DNA of 64,000 bases, taken from Arthrobacter sp. SX1312 (GTDB lineage Bacteria > Actinomycetota > Actinomycetes > Actinomycetales > Micrococcaceae). The stretch spans positions 1 through 64,000 of the forward strand of contig NZ_PJIM01000004.1 in assembly GCF_002929295.1 (NCBI RefSeq), read 5' to 3'. Position numbers and translations under genes: made by a program. Of this stretch, positions 45,570 through 54,954 are shown one piece after another. Numbering within the stretch: position 1 is the stretch's first letter; each line of letters starts with the position of its first letter. Below the pieces are notes generated by a model. It was not told the DNA's origin. It made no database searches and worked only from the letters and a program-made list of their open reading frames with translations.

Positions 45570-47516
45570 TTAGGCGGCCTGCCAGAGGGAACGTTGATGC
45601 TCGTCCCCGTCCTCGTGGGGTGGCAGCCAGTAGTCGTCACGTTCCGGGTCGTGGAGTTCGTGTTCTTCGAGGTGGAGGACCAGGTGCCGATCGAGCCAGG
45701 CGTGCCAGGCGGCGCGTTCCTTGCGGTAGCGGGTGATCTGGGCTTCCCGGTCCTCGGTGGCGCCGAGCCGGTCGGCGAGCTGATGGAGGTTGGTGGTGGT
45801 CACGATCTCCCAACGACCGTGGTGCCGGCGAATCATCTGCAGGACTTCCATACGGGTCAGGTGATCGGTCAGTGCACGCCGACTGATGCCGGTGGTACGG
45901 GTGAGGTCCGCGGTAGTGGGGGAGTGGCGACCGCGTTCAATGCCCTCGTACGCCAAGGCCGCGACGTCGCCCAGGACCCTGAACACGGGCCGGATGGCGT
46001 GGATCTTGCCTTTGCGCCAAGTCAGGTCGCGGGCAAGCTGCTGAAACTCGACCGGCAGCTGCACGGCATAGGTGTCGGCGTTCCGGCCCCGTCCCCGGTC
46101 GATGCGGGTGAGGATGCCGGCCGATACAGCCTCGAGCAGGGGCAGGAGGCGGGCGATCGTGACGTGGTCCTTCCCCAGTGCAACCGCGAAGGTCCGACAG
46201 CCGACATCGAGGAGGTTGGTCTGATTGGTCCTCATGTACGCCAGCACGGCCCGGATGAGGAACCTCAGGCTGATCCCAGCACGACCCTGATCTTTGAGCC
46301 TGTGATCGAGGACCGCGTAGAGGACATTCTCGAGATCGTTCACCAGCTCATGGATCGCGTTCGGGCTGGGAGCCGGTTGGTGGTGTTCAGCCGGTTGTGG
46401 GCTGCCCCCCGTGAGTGAAGTATGGCTTGTGGTGAAGTTATGCGCAGCCTTCTCCCCAATGCCCTGGAAGGGGTTCTTCAGTCGGGCCCCGGGCGTGGCT
46501 CGGGCCCTGGGCCCGGTGGGTGCCTGGGTGGCGGTGAAGGCCTGGGCTTTGGCCCATTCGAGAGGCAGGAGCCGGTCGGTCTTGGTGCCGTAAAGGGCGG
46601 TGAGGCCGGCGTACTGCCCGTCCATGCCGGCGCGGACCTGGTCCAAGCTCCAGCGGCAGGCGGCGAAGTGGTTCAGGACCGCCATGCGGGCCTCCGAGTC
46701 GCTGGCATACCGGCTGGCCTCGTACAGCCCGGTACGGGCCACCACCCGCAACGGCGAATCATGACCCGTCGTCCAAGCACTGTCGCGTGGTGCGGCGTGC
46801 AGGGCGGCGGTCGCTGCCGCGGCGCGCGCCTGCGTGCGGAACCTGGCATGTTCGAGGCGGTACAGCTCCGGGGCGAGGGCCTTCCGCAGCGCGGCCAGGG
46901 CGGGTGCGGGGTTTCGGCGGGTGAGGATCCCGTAAGCCTGCGTGAGCGGCGTGATCAAGGTTTGGTGGCCACCGGACTTGTGCGCGGATCCCGGAACACG
47001 GATGCACCCATCGGTGGGGTTCTGGTGCGGGCTCGGATCAAGGCTCGGGGCGCGAACCCCGAGGGCTTCCACCAGCTGGCGTGCCTCGGCCGCGGTGATG
47101 GCCTCCTGCAGGGGCACGTACAGGTGCCGGCCGCCGCTGGGGGAGTAGTCCTCGACAAAGGACAGGCCGGTGGCGTTGAGAATCCCGGCCAGGCGCGCGG
47201 CATCGTCGTCCACGACGGCCTTCCGGGCCTTGGACGTGTCCAGGTCAAGGCACAGGGTCCGCACCGAGCCGTCGACGTCGTGAATCAACACGGCCGCCGG
47301 CGCGGAGGGCAGGGTGCCGGTGATGCGCAGCGGTGTGCGCGGGCGCGGGTACTGGAAACGGTCCCCAATCCACCGGCCGGCCCGATAGATGGGCTGACCC
47401 GCGATCAGTGGCGCGAGAACCCACGCGGCGCTGGAGGGCGAATCTGCCCGGCGTGGCGCGGCATGAACTGCTGGAGGTGCTTGGAGCACTCGGTGTACAC
47501 TTTCACCTAAGGGCAC
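45570..47516 (-). CDS. Plasmid replication protein with primase-like (AEP) domain
   Basis: 648 residues. N-terminal third has LCLDLDTSKA (Asp91, Asp93) and YSPSGGRHLYVPL (Ser127, His131), the DxD and sxH motifs of archaeo-eukaryotic primase-like domains, then HQNPTDGCIRVPGSAHKSGG. The C-terminal part has winged-helix-like segments (TADLTRTTGISRRALTDHLTRMEVLQMIRRHHGRWE). Proteins of this make-up start replication of large actinobacterial plasmids. Start is a GTG without a strong ribosome site. It lies between the parA/repeat region and a small DNA-binding protein, which fits the plasmid core. Confidence 0.75.
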   Translation of the reverse strand: MPLGESVHRVLQAPPAVHAAPRRADSPSSAAWVLAPLIAGQPIYRAGRWIGDRFQYPRPRTPLRITGTLPSAPAAVLIHDVDGSVRTLCLDLDTSKARKAVVDDDAARLAGILNATGLSFVEDYSPSGGRHLYVPLQEAITAAEARQLVEALGVRAPSLDPSPHQNPTDGCIRVPGSAHKSGGHQTLITPLTQAYGILTRRNPAPALAALRKALAPELYRLEHARFRTQARAAAATAALHAAPRDSAWTTGHDSPLRVVARTGLYEASRYASDSEARMAVLNHFAACRWSLDQVRAGMDGQYAGLTALYGTKTDRLLPLEWAKAQAFTATQAPTGPRARATPGARLKNPFQGIGEKAAHNFTTSHTSLTGGSPQPAEHHQPAPSPNAIHELVNDLENVLYAVLDHRLKDQGRAGISLRFLIRAVLAYMRTNQTNLLDVGCRTFAVALGKDHVTIARLLPLLEAVSAGILTRIDRGRGRNADTYAVQLPVEFQQLARDLTWRKGKIHAIRPVFRVLGDVAALAYEGIERGRHSPTTADLTRTTGISRRALTDHLTRMEVLQMIRRHHGRWEIVTTTNLHQLADRLGATEDREAQITRYRKERAAWHAWLDRHLVLHLEEHELHDPERDDYWLPPHEDGDEHQRSLWQAA

Positions 47517-47599
47517 GACCTGAAAAGGACGTACTCGGTTGAGCTCTCCACCCGGGAGCCTGGCAGCAATAGGGTGTAGAGCTTGGAAACTTGCATATG

Positions 47600-47630
47600 A
47601 GAAGGCCCGCTACGGCGGGCCTTCTTTTTT
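47600..47630 (+). terminator. Intrinsic terminator reading rightward out of the rep leader
   Basis: Stem AGAAGGCCCGC / GCGGGCCTTCT followed by a T-run on the plus strand, the one textbook U-tract terminator in the window. No rightward gene ends here. The rep gene starts leftward at 47516, so a short rightward RNA across the rep leader would end at this site. Confidence 0.8.
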
Positions 47631-47928
47631 ATGAGGCCTTGCTGAAGGGCAACGCCTCCTGGCCGCTTAGCTTGTCCAAATCTATGGAGGCTAGCTTCTC
47701 CGCCATCACTTCGGCGATGAAGGAGCTAGCTGACGTTCCCAGTGCATCAGCCACGGCGAAGAGCTTCTCCGCTTCAGCTGTAGGAATGCGAGTTGTCAGT
47801 ACATGGCGGTCGCCCTTAGATGGTCGTCCGCCTGACGCGCGCCTCTGAATAGCCATACTCTGCACTCTAGGTTTCTGAAACGGCTTAAGCACGAAGAGCT
47901 TGGGCGTGTCGTCCTTAAATCTGCTCAT
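47629..47928 (-). CDS. Small ribbon-helix-helix-like DNA-binding protein upstream of rep
   Basis: 99 residues. The centre GGRPSKGDRHVLTTRIPTAEAEKLFAVADALGTSASSFIAEVMAEKLA fits a ribbon-helix-helix fold (strand RHVLTTRIP, two helices). Start at 47928 with GAGGA upstream; an ATG at 47856 is also possible. It lies directly upstream of rep on the same strand and could control rep expression or copy number (inference). Confidence 0.65.
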   Translation of the reverse strand: MSRFKDDTPKLFVLKPFQKPRVQSMAIQRRASGGRPSKGDRHVLTTRIPTAEAEKLFAVADALGTSASSFIAEVMAEKLASIDLDKLSGQEALPFSKAS

Positions 47929-48261
47929 GTTTCCTCAGTTCAGGCTGAAGCTGATGTTCTACAAGGTCGCTGAGCTGTCATGCTCATGAGCGCCGGCGGT
48001 TGCAGTCGGTGCCAGCACGTGCCATCCACCAGACCCTCGTCGATGCGCCAAGCGGGCCGGCTTGGGCAATCTGAGCAGTGCAAAGGGCTCTTAGTGCAGC
48101 GCTGCGGTAGCAGTAGGGAGAGCTCATCTGGACGAACGCCCTTCTTCGGTTGCTAGTGGTACTTCACGACCTGTAAATGACTAACGTGGGGCGCCCCGTA
48201 GCGACGAGGGGACTGTACCAATATGGCACAGTCCCCTGATATTGTGTAATTGAAGCAGGAG
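47929..48261. other. About 330 bp without a gene
   Basis: Only short unsupported frames; contains the hairpin at 48207-48237. It separates the replication module from the regulator operon. Confidence 0.5.
48207..48237 (-). terminator. Hairpin after the 102-residue HTH gene
   Basis: Perfect 10-bp stem AGGGGACTGT / ACAGTCCCCT around an A/T-rich 11-base loop, 24 bp beyond the stop codon at 48262. Likely end of the leftward three-gene operon. Confidence 0.65.
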
Positions 48262-48570
48262 CTAAGGCCTCCACGCCCATTGGATGAGTTTCGCCTTGGC
48301 GTCCTCTGCTGGGACTTCGATCGAGGTGGAGCGGAAGGCTTCTCCGAAGAGGGTCCGGACCGACTTGGCGGTGCGGAAGTACTGGCCGTGCTTGTCAATC
48401 CGGCGGGCGGAGACTCCGAGGTACTGGGCTGTTTCCTTGCGGTTCATGCCGGCCTCGATACAGATTCTGACCGCGCGGAAGATCACGGCGTAGGCTGCCT
48501 CGTTCTCCGGGTTGGCTTTGGTCAGGATGCGCTCCACAGCGAGCTTGGCCTCTGGTGGCGTCTGACTCAC
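48262..48570 (-). CDS. Small HTH protein
   Basis: 102 residues with a helix-turn-helix at about 40-60 (AGMNRKETAQYLGVSARRIDKHGQYFR). No further domain. Third gene of the leftward operon whose first gene is an Xre-like regulator; 10 bp gap from the membrane protein gene. Probably DNA-binding, target unknown. Confidence 0.65.
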   Translation of the reverse strand: MSQTPPEAKLAVERILTKANPENEAAYAVIFRAVRICIEAGMNRKETAQYLGVSARRIDKHGQYFRTAKSVRTLFGEAFRSTSIEVPAEDAKAKLIQWAWRP

Positions 48571-48580
48571 GTTCCTCTCC

Positions 48581-49351
48581 TCACTTGATCGACAAGTCGA
48601 TGTCGAGCTTCTTGCGGGCTAGCTGGTTCTTCCTGGCGAAAGCGAAGGCCCAGAGCCCGAGGACGACGCACGCTGTCGATACGTGCGTGACGAGCTCAAA
48701 GACATAGAACGCTTCGGGCCCTGCATGTAGTTCCAGCGGGTATGCGAGGGTGCGTCCGATGGAGAGGGCGAAGCCGATGAAAATCAGCCTGGAGGCGAGT
48801 CGCCCGAAGCGCAGGGGATTACTGCGGCTGTCGCGGAAGAGCGGCGACAGGAGGGGCCCGAGGATGTATGCGGTGTAAGCGAGGACGATCCATTGGTTCA
48901 CCTCTACTGCCGGCTGGTCTGCGTAGGCCACCAGGCGGGGCGATGCCTCTGGCGTGTCTGCTGCGATGAGGGTGATGAAGACGCCAAGTGCGGCAATACC
49001 GAGCGCCACGGCGCCACGAAGGCCGACGATCCACCCGAGGGCTGTCTCGGAGTTGTAGGCAATGGCGAGGTGCACGCCGAGGAATGCCACTGCGGTCATT
49101 GCGCAGACTTTGGCGATGAAGTCGGTCCCGTTGGAGATGGGGACGATGGCTTCAAGCATTGCGTAGATGCCCGGCAGGGAGACGACGTAGGCGGTGGTCA
49201 GCAGGATCCCCATGAGGGCGAGTCGTCCGCTGGGCCGAAGTAGCGCCCTGGCTCCTTCCGGTGTCGTTTTGGAAGTCAGACGGTGGAACGTCAGACCACC
49301 GAGCAGGATCAGCATGAGGCTGACCGATATGACGTAGACGCTGTCGTTCAT
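48581..49351 (-). CDS. Seven-helix membrane protein, MAB_1171c-like
   Basis: 256 residues with seven hydrophobic segments (the first VYVISVSLMLILLGGLTF) and a charged tail. It recalls the actinobacterial MAB_1171c family of putative transporters, which sit beside Xre regulators; the match is by pattern and tentative. Its start overlaps the stop of the upstream HTH regulator by 4 bases, so the two are coupled and may form a sensing pair. Confidence 0.7.
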   Translation of the reverse strand: MNDSVYVISVSLMLILLGGLTFHRLTSKTTPEGARALLRPSGRLALMGILLTTAYVVSLPGIYAMLEAIVPISNGTDFIAKVCAMTAVAFLGVHLAIAYNSETALGWIVGLRGAVALGIAALGVFITLIAADTPEASPRLVAYADQPAVEVNQWIVLAYTAYILGPLLSPLFRDSRSNPLRFGRLASRLIFIGFALSIGRTLAYPLELHAGPEAFYVFELVTHVSTACVVLGLWAFAFARKNQLARKKLDIDLSIK

Positions 49352-50076
49352 CCGATCAGATCCGTCAGTTTCTCCGCGTATTCAAGGGCTTCCTTGCGCT
49401 GCCGGAGGCGGCGCTGGAGGAGGTTCAGTCGTTGCTGGATGAGCTCGACCAAATCCTCGTTCTTCATCACCATCAAGGCTGTCTCCCGGACGTCCTCGGG
49501 CCAGTCGCCCTCTTCCATGGTGATGAGTCCGACGACGACAAGCCCCGCGACCATTGACGTCCCGCTGACCCGGGCAGCAGTGACCGCCTGGATGGGGGTG
49601 AGCTTGTTCTCCGAGAGCTGGGTGAACAGATAGGTGATCGCCGTTCCCGTCTTCTCGGCCACATCGTGCCGGACGTCCCCGGTATCGATGGCGTCGATCC
49701 ACGCGCGATGAGAACCATCGTGGGGAAAGTCGATCTTGACCTTGTCGTTTCGTGGGAACAGGTCTTCGTGAAAGCGGTGCTGCAGCTCGACCATAAGGTC
49801 CGCGTGATGAACCTGGCTCAGGACTTCTGCCGCTGTCGGAGAGCGTGGCCGGCTGTCGAGGTCTTGATACTCCTTGAAGTCTGCCAGTGCCGCGATGGGA
49901 TCAATGCCGACGCCTCGGGCCACACCGACGACGGTCGATTCCGGGACGTTGCCGCGCCGGATCTGGTTGCCCACAGTGACGCGATGCAATCCGGTCAGGC
50001 GGCCCAGCTCGCTCGCTGATGTGGTGATGCCGCGTCGTTCGAGCCATTGCTTGAAGTCAGAACCAGAAACAGCCAC
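49348..50076 (-). CDS. HTH (Xre-like) transcriptional regulator with long C-terminal domain
   Basis: 242 residues. N-terminal HTH: WLERRGITTSASELGRLTGLHRVTVGNQIRRGNVPESTVVGVARGVGIDPIAAL. The remaining 170 residues are helical, with a possible short hydrophobic segment (MVAGLVVVGLI) and a coiled-coil-like Arg/Leu-rich end (LIQQRLNLLQRRLRQRKEALEYAEKL). First gene of the leftward operon and divergent from the transfer operon across 174 bp, so a role in controlling transfer is plausible. Confidence 0.75.
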   Translation of the reverse strand: MAVSGSDFKQWLERRGITTSASELGRLTGLHRVTVGNQIRRGNVPESTVVGVARGVGIDPIAALADFKEYQDLDSRPRSPTAAEVLSQVHHADLMVELQHRFHEDLFPRNDKVKIDFPHDGSHRAWIDAIDTGDVRHDVAEKTGTAITYLFTQLSENKLTPIQAVTAARVSGTSMVAGLVVVGLITMEEGDWPEDVRETALMVMKNEDLVELIQQRLNLLQRRLRQRKEALEYAEKLTDLIG

Positions 50077-50250
50077 GGCACCTCCTTCAAGAGATCGCTA
50101 GATGGGCACGGCACACACGTGTAGTTGTGATGTCAGAATCTAAGCTATTCTAAGAACTAAGGAATTGGCATCAGCCCTCATCCTTACCGTCTCAAATTTT
50201 ACCGGTCACGACCTAACCAGTCCGTGCCCATTACACCGGGGGAGGTAGTT

Positions 50251-51369
50251 GTGGACGAAGACGAGAAGCGTGGAGCGTCACCGCTACTGGCCCTGGTGAT
50301 CCTTGTACCTCTGCTGGCGGGCCTGCCCGTCGTGGGCATCGCGGGAGCGGCGATCCTGACGCAGACCGAGGAAAAGCCTGCTGCGTGCATCATCTCTGCA
50401 GTTGGTGAGACAACCGGGGGCCTCACTTCATCGCCGGCCATCCCGAACGGTTGGGGCGATCTGGTCGACGCCGCCGCGAAGACCGCGGGCCTGCCTGTGA
50501 GCGTGGTTGCCGCACAGTTGAAGCAGGAATCAGGCTGGAACGAAGGCGCTCGGAGCCCCGTCGGCGCGCAGGGCGTGGCTCAGTTCATGCCCGGCACTTG
50601 GGCCATGTACGGGGAGGGCGGGGACCCGTTCTCAGCCGAGGACGCCATCCCTGCCTACGGACGCTACATGGCTGCCCTGAAAGAGCAGGTACAGCCACTG
50701 GCCGGGGATGACGCCGACCTTTTGGTGCGCCTGACCCTCGCGGCCTACAACGCCGGCCCTGGAGCCGTGCAGGCAGCCAAGGGCATCCCGGCGTTCACCG
50801 AGACCGAGCAGTACGTCGAGAAGATCCTGGCCACAGGCCAGGGCGAGTTCTCCGCCGGGTGCACAGCACCGGCGGGGACGGTCGCGTGGAACGGCGACCT
50901 CGGCGACGGCGAGTGGACCAACCCGCTCCCGGGAGGTGCGTTCACCTCCGGCTACGGGCACCGCAATCTTCCGGGCCTGCCCGCCTGGGCGCAGGACCAC
51001 GTCGGCCTGGATCTGTCCTCTCCGGGCGCCGGCAGCGGCAACGGCGGACCGGTCATTGCCCCGACTGATCTACGGATCACCGGTTTCAACGACAAAGACG
51101 GCTGCGTGATCGCCAAGGAGGACGGCGACGACCCTGATTTCGGGTTCGCGTTCTGCCACCTCAACGCCTACAGCGTGGCCGTGGGGGACAGGTTGAAGCG
51201 CGGCGACGTCGTCGGCACGGAGGGTAACAAGGCCGGCCTCGGGCTGGTGGCAACGCACCTGCACTTCGAGATCTACAAGCCGGAAGCACCGGCGGTCGCC
51301 TACCCGTATCAGGGCTGGAATCTGGACCCGGAGCCGATTCTGAAAGAGAAAGGAGCGTGGGTGCGATGA
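50251..51369 (+). CDS. Peptidoglycan hydrolase of the transfer system (SLT + M23)
   Basis: 372 residues from the GTG at 50251 (GGGGGAGG five bases upstream). One N-terminal membrane segment (LVILVPLLAGLPVVGIAGAAI), a lytic transglycosylase domain with catalytic Glu93 (KQESGWN, AQGVAQFMPGTW, AYNAGPGAV), then an M23 endopeptidase domain with H250VGLD254 and the HLH (336/338) metal ligands. The two activities cut glycan and peptide, opening the wall for the secretion channel, as VirB1-like proteins do. First gene of the transfer operon. Confidence 0.9.
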   Translation: MDEDEKRGASPLLALVILVPLLAGLPVVGIAGAAILTQTEEKPAACIISAVGETTGGLTSSPAIPNGWGDLVDAAAKTAGLPVSVVAAQLKQESGWNEGARSPVGAQGVAQFMPGTWAMYGEGGDPFSAEDAIPAYGRYMAALKEQVQPLAGDDADLLVRLTLAAYNAGPGAVQAAKGIPAFTETEQYVEKILATGQGEFSAGCTAPAGTVAWNGDLGDGEWTNPLPGGAFTSGYGHRNLPGLPAWAQDHVGLDLSSPGAGSGNGGPVIAPTDLRITGFNDKDGCVIAKEDGDDPDFGFAFCHLNAYSVAVGDRLKRGDVVGTEGNKAGLGLVATHLHFEIYKPEAPAVAYPYQGWNLDPEPILKEKGAWVR

Positions 51370-52007
51370 CCCGTCGCTCACACACCAACCTGTACCGGGC
51401 CGCCGCACTGGCGGTCTCGGTGATTGCTCTGACCAGCTGCGCCGCTGACGCGCCCGCATCGGAGGACGTAGCTCCGATTTCGGCTCCAACCACCGTCTAC
51501 GAGGGTTCCTACACCTCACTCCCCGCCGAGGAAATCTTGGGCAACAACACGTTCGCATCCCCGGAGGATGCCCACCGTTCCGACGTCGACTCGACCGCTC
51601 GGGTCGCAGCTTTCATGTTGCATTCGTGGGACACGACGGTAGATCGCACCGAAACGGCGGCCGCGGCGCGCGCCATTCCGCTGATGAGTGAGGAGTGGGC
51701 GGCGAACCAGGTCGAACCTGAGCGCAACGCCAGCAACGGTGAATGGTTGGAACCATCCGAACACAGCGCCTACAGCGTTCCCCGTACCGTTCCGGCGATC
51801 GGCGACGCCGCGCAGGACGTCGCCCCGGACAAGGCCATTCGGGTCCTCGACGTGACCTGGCGGTGGGTAGCCCGCGACGAAAGCCCGCTGGAGAGCGGTG
51901 GTCACCGGCAGGTGACCGTCTACCTCGAGAAGACGGACGACCGGTGGGACGTCGTCGGGCACCAGACCCGCGACATGACCGCCTCGATGACGGGGGAGGG
52001 CAAGTGA
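51366..52007 (+). CDS. Transfer-operon lipoprotein
   Basis: 213 residues. Lipobox LTSC near residue 22 after AALAVSVIALT, then an extracellular domain rich in Glu/Ala ending in a beta-rich half (RVLDVTWRWVARDES ... QVTVYLEKTDDRWDVVG). Overlaps both neighbours by 4 bases. Family not recognised; it probably sits outside the membrane in the secretion complex. Confidence 0.75.
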   Translation: MTRRSHTNLYRAAALAVSVIALTSCAADAPASEDVAPISAPTTVYEGSYTSLPAEEILGNNTFASPEDAHRSDVDSTARVAAFMLHSWDTTVDRTETAAAARAIPLMSEEWAANQVEPERNASNGEWLEPSEHSAYSVPRTVPAIGDAAQDVAPDKAIRVLDVTWRWVARDESPLESGGHRQVTVYLEKTDDRWDVVGHQTRDMTASMTGEGK

Positions 52008-53554
52008 CTCCGACCGTGCATTCCTGGCCCGTCATCCGCCTCACGATCGGGGAAGGCGAAATCGTCGCGGACGCGAACGGCGACGTACTGACCTACCCGG
52101 TGCTCGATGACACGTCCGCAGCCGACATGGCCGCCGACGCAGCAGCGGAAGCATGCCGCCGTCTGGGCCTGGCCGCGTGCCGGGTGCAGGGACTCACCGA
52201 GGACGGCGAAGTATACGAGATGGTCGTCGACGCCGAGCTGGGCACCCTCGAGGAACGCGAAGACACCACCTCCACCGGCACTACCGGCGGCACCGGTACG
52301 GGCACTGCGCGTACCGGATCGAAGACTGCACGCCGCCGCACTCCTGCACGCCGAAAGGCTGTGCTGTGGGGGAGCGCGGGCGTCCTGGCGGTCACAGTCG
52401 GGTTCAGCGCCTTCTTCACGCTGCAGGACAGCACGGCCGAGCCGGTGGCGATGGTCTACACGCCGCCTCCCGCGCAGCTGCCGGTCCCGGCTCCTGCCGG
52501 GTGGGATACCTACGGGGACTGGACGACACCGATGACCGGCTCGACCGTTCAGGCGATCCTTGATCCCTCGGGACAGCCGGTGAGCGTGGACGGTTCGAAG
52601 CTGATCGGCCATGACCCTCGGACGGGTGTGGAGCGGTGGACGCGCACCGCGCCGTTCACGGTCGCGCAGCTGGCTATGTTCACCCTCGATGGGCAGTCCA
52701 GGGTCGCGGCCGCAGCGGCCCGCGAGCTGGTGCTGTTCGGCGACGGGGCGGACCCGATCCGCGTCGATGTCCCCAAGGACGGAACGATCGTCCTGGATGG
52801 CGGTACGGCTCCTCGGGTGGACCTGCCGAATAAGCGGACCCTGATCGTCGCGGCCGATGGCAGTACGGCGGCGCGGGTGGTCCCGGCGGCCGCGGAACCC
52901 ATCGAAGCCCTTGGAGATGACCTGGTAACAGCGGACACGCGCTCCGGACGGATCTGGCGCGTGACGCAGGGTTCGGCAGCCCTGCCCGCACCCGCGACGC
53001 TGCCTGCACCGTCGGCAGGGGCGGAACTGGTCACGGTCCTCGGATCGGTGAACGGAACGGTCGTTGCGGCATGGAAGACCGACGACACCACCACCATCGG
53101 CTTCTATGCCCTTGGAGATGCCGCCGATGCGACGGAAGCGACGCAGGTCGGCATCGTCGACGTCGAAGGAACCGACGTCGCCACCTCCGGTATCCAGGTG
53201 GACCGGGACAACGGCCTACTGATGGCCGGCACGGTCCTGGTCGACGTCGATGCGAAGCAGGCCCACCGCCTGCCCGGCGCGGGAAAGCTGGCAGCCGGGT
53301 ACGCCTGGGTCACCACCAGCACCGAGCAGCTGCGGATCAACGCGCAGGGCGTCACCGAAACCACGACCGACGCCGCCCGGGCAGCGATCCCCGACGTCGT
53401 CACCGACGACGGCAAGGCAATGACCCGGGCCGAAGGATCCTCCACCGGCCTGCTGTATGCGCTGACACAGGTCGCACCCCGACCCACAGCAACACCCACC
53501 CCGACTTCTACTCCGAGCCCCACCTCGACTGTTTCCCCGAAGGAGAACCCCTGA
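52004..53554 (+). CDS. Bitopic transfer protein with large extracellular domain
   Basis: 516 residues from the GTG at 52004. A cytoplasmic N-terminal domain of about 90 residues, a Thr/Gly linker, a basic cluster (ARRRTPARRKA), one membrane helix (VLWGSAGVLAVTVGFSAFF), then an extracellular repeat-rich domain (GGTAPRVDLP, LIVAADGS, GTVVAAWKT) like a beta-propeller, with a Thr/Pro tail. Not recognised as a known VirB protein. Conserved position in the coupled operon implies a structural role. Confidence 0.72.
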   Translation: MTPTVHSWPVIRLTIGEGEIVADANGDVLTYPVLDDTSAADMAADAAAEACRRLGLAACRVQGLTEDGEVYEMVVDAELGTLEEREDTTSTGTTGGTGTGTARTGSKTARRRTPARRKAVLWGSAGVLAVTVGFSAFFTLQDSTAEPVAMVYTPPPAQLPVPAPAGWDTYGDWTTPMTGSTVQAILDPSGQPVSVDGSKLIGHDPRTGVERWTRTAPFTVAQLAMFTLDGQSRVAAAAARELVLFGDGADPIRVDVPKDGTIVLDGGTAPRVDLPNKRTLIVAADGSTAARVVPAAAEPIEALGDDLVTADTRSGRIWRVTQGSAALPAPATLPAPSAGAELVTVLGSVNGTVVAAWKTDDTTTIGFYALGDAADATEATQVGIVDVEGTDVATSGIQVDRDNGLLMAGTVLVDVDAKQAHRLPGAGKLAAGYAWVTTSTEQLRINAQGVTETTTDAARAAIPDVVTDDGKAMTRAEGSSTGLLYALTQVAPRPTATPTPTSTPSPTSTVSPKENP

Positions 53555-54954
53555 TGAGAATGACTGCTGTCATCGACCCGGCTGGCACCCTCGAGCTTGA
53601 CCTGGGAGGCGAGAAAACCACCGCCCCCTACCCCTCGGTCATGGACGCCCGCCGCTCCGTCATGAGCACCGCGACCGACCTCGCGGCCGAGACGAGCACC
53701 GCAACCAAACTGCACATCGAGGACCCGTCCGGCTCCCGCACGATCCTCGTTCAGACCGACGGCGCCGTCATCGAGCAGGACACCGACAGTGACCCGACGG
53801 AAAGCGAGCCAGCACAGCCCGCCGAAGCGATCGAACCTGCGGCGTCCCCGATGACGTCGAAAGTGCCGACTGCGCCGATGGCCGCGGTCAAAGCAGCAGC
53901 ACCCGTTGCCGCTCCCACTCCCACTCCCACTCCCACTCCAGCTGAGGCTCCGGCAGTTCCTGAGGCAACCGCATCGGAAGCTATCGCTTCACCGGCAGCG
54001 GAGCCGACCGTGGAGCCGCTGCCAACACGCAGGGCGGCGATGCCCTCGTTCGTCGACAGGCCTGACGCCGACTCACCAGCACAGGTCGGCGTCCGTGGTC
54101 TGCTGAATCAGTTTGGGATGAAACTTGCCCCGTCAGCCGCCGAGCTGGAGCAGCGCCGGGACGAGAAGACCGTCTCCCAGCACTGGGCCGGTCCCCGCAC
54201 GATCACGGTCCTGAATCCCAAGGGCGGGGCGGGTAAGACGCCGACGGTGATCTGCCTGTCAGCTGTGTTCGCCCGCCTCGGCGGCTCCGGTGTTCTGGCG
54301 TGGGACAACAACAACTCGCTGGGCTCGCTGGGATGGCGGACCTTCGACGCCGGCCATGAGGCGACTGTGGTCGACCTCCTCGAGCAGACGGACTACTTCA
54401 TGACCGCCGGCGCACGCGCCGGTGATCTGGCGTCCTACGTTCATCACCAGCCCTCAGACCAGTACGACGTGCTGCGCTCCGATGACCGGTCGGGCGCGAA
54501 GAAGCGGCACGAGGTGACCGGTGACGAGGTCCACCGCCTCTACTCGGTGGCCGCAAAGTACTACCGGCTGATCCTCATGGACTCGGGCAACACCGAGCGC
54601 GGAGACAACTGGGAGGCGATGATCGGGCACTCGGACCAGGTCGTCATCCCGGTCAAGTCCGTCGACGACGCCGCCGAAGGCGCGTCCCGGGTCCTCAGCG
54701 CCTTGCGGGCAGGCGACGACCACGCGCAGTCGCTGGCAGACCGCGCCGTGGTAATCGTCCTGGGCTGCACCCCATCCCACAGTCTGTCGAAGCTAAACGA
54801 GCTCGCTGAGTCCTTCCGCCCCTTCGTGAAGTCGGTCGTCACGGTGCCCTACGATCCATCACTGATCGAGGGCAGGATCCGGTTCTCCTCGATGCTCCCG
54901 CAGACCCGCCGCGCCTGGCTCCGGGCCGCCGCGCAGATCGCGGAGGGACTATGA
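53554..54954 (+). CDS. MinD/ParA-like P-loop protein of the transfer operon
   Basis: 466 residues. N-terminal 220 residues include a Pro/Thr/Ala-rich linker; the ATPase domain follows with a modified deviant Walker A K223GGAGKTP (Pro where Thr/Ser is usual) and ILMDSGNTERG as Walker B region. Both the signature Lys and the P-loop Lys are kept. MinD-like ATPases place complexes at the membrane or pole; this one may position or energise the transfer machine. Starts within the previous stop (TGATG). Confidence 0.78.
   Translation: MRMTAVIDPAGTLELDLGGEKTTAPYPSVMDARRSVMSTATDLAAETSTATKLHIEDPSGSRTILVQTDGAVIEQDTDSDPTESEPAQPAEAIEPAASPMTSKVPTAPMAAVKAAAPVAAPTPTPTPTPAEAPAVPEATASEAIASPAAEPTVEPLPTRRAAMPSFVDRPDADSPAQVGVRGLLNQFGMKLAPSAAELEQRRDEKTVSQHWAGPRTITVLNPKGGAGKTPTVICLSAVFARLGGSGVLAWDNNNSLGSLGWRTFDAGHEATVVDLLEQTDYFMTAGARAGDLASYVHHQPSDQYDVLRSDDRSGAKKRHEVTGDEVHRLYSVAAKYYRLILMDSGNTERGDNWEAMIGHSDQVVIPVKSVDDAAEGASRVLSALRAGDDHAQSLADRAVVIVLGCTPSHSLSKLNELAESFRPFVKSVVTVPYDPSLIEGRIRFSSMLPQTRRAWLRAAAQIAEGL

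Noticed and set aside
46422-47510. 362-codon frame opposite the rep gene
   Set aside because: Gly/Ala/Arg-rich shadow of rep codons without start signals; rep has recognisable DxD and SxxxH motifs on the other strand.
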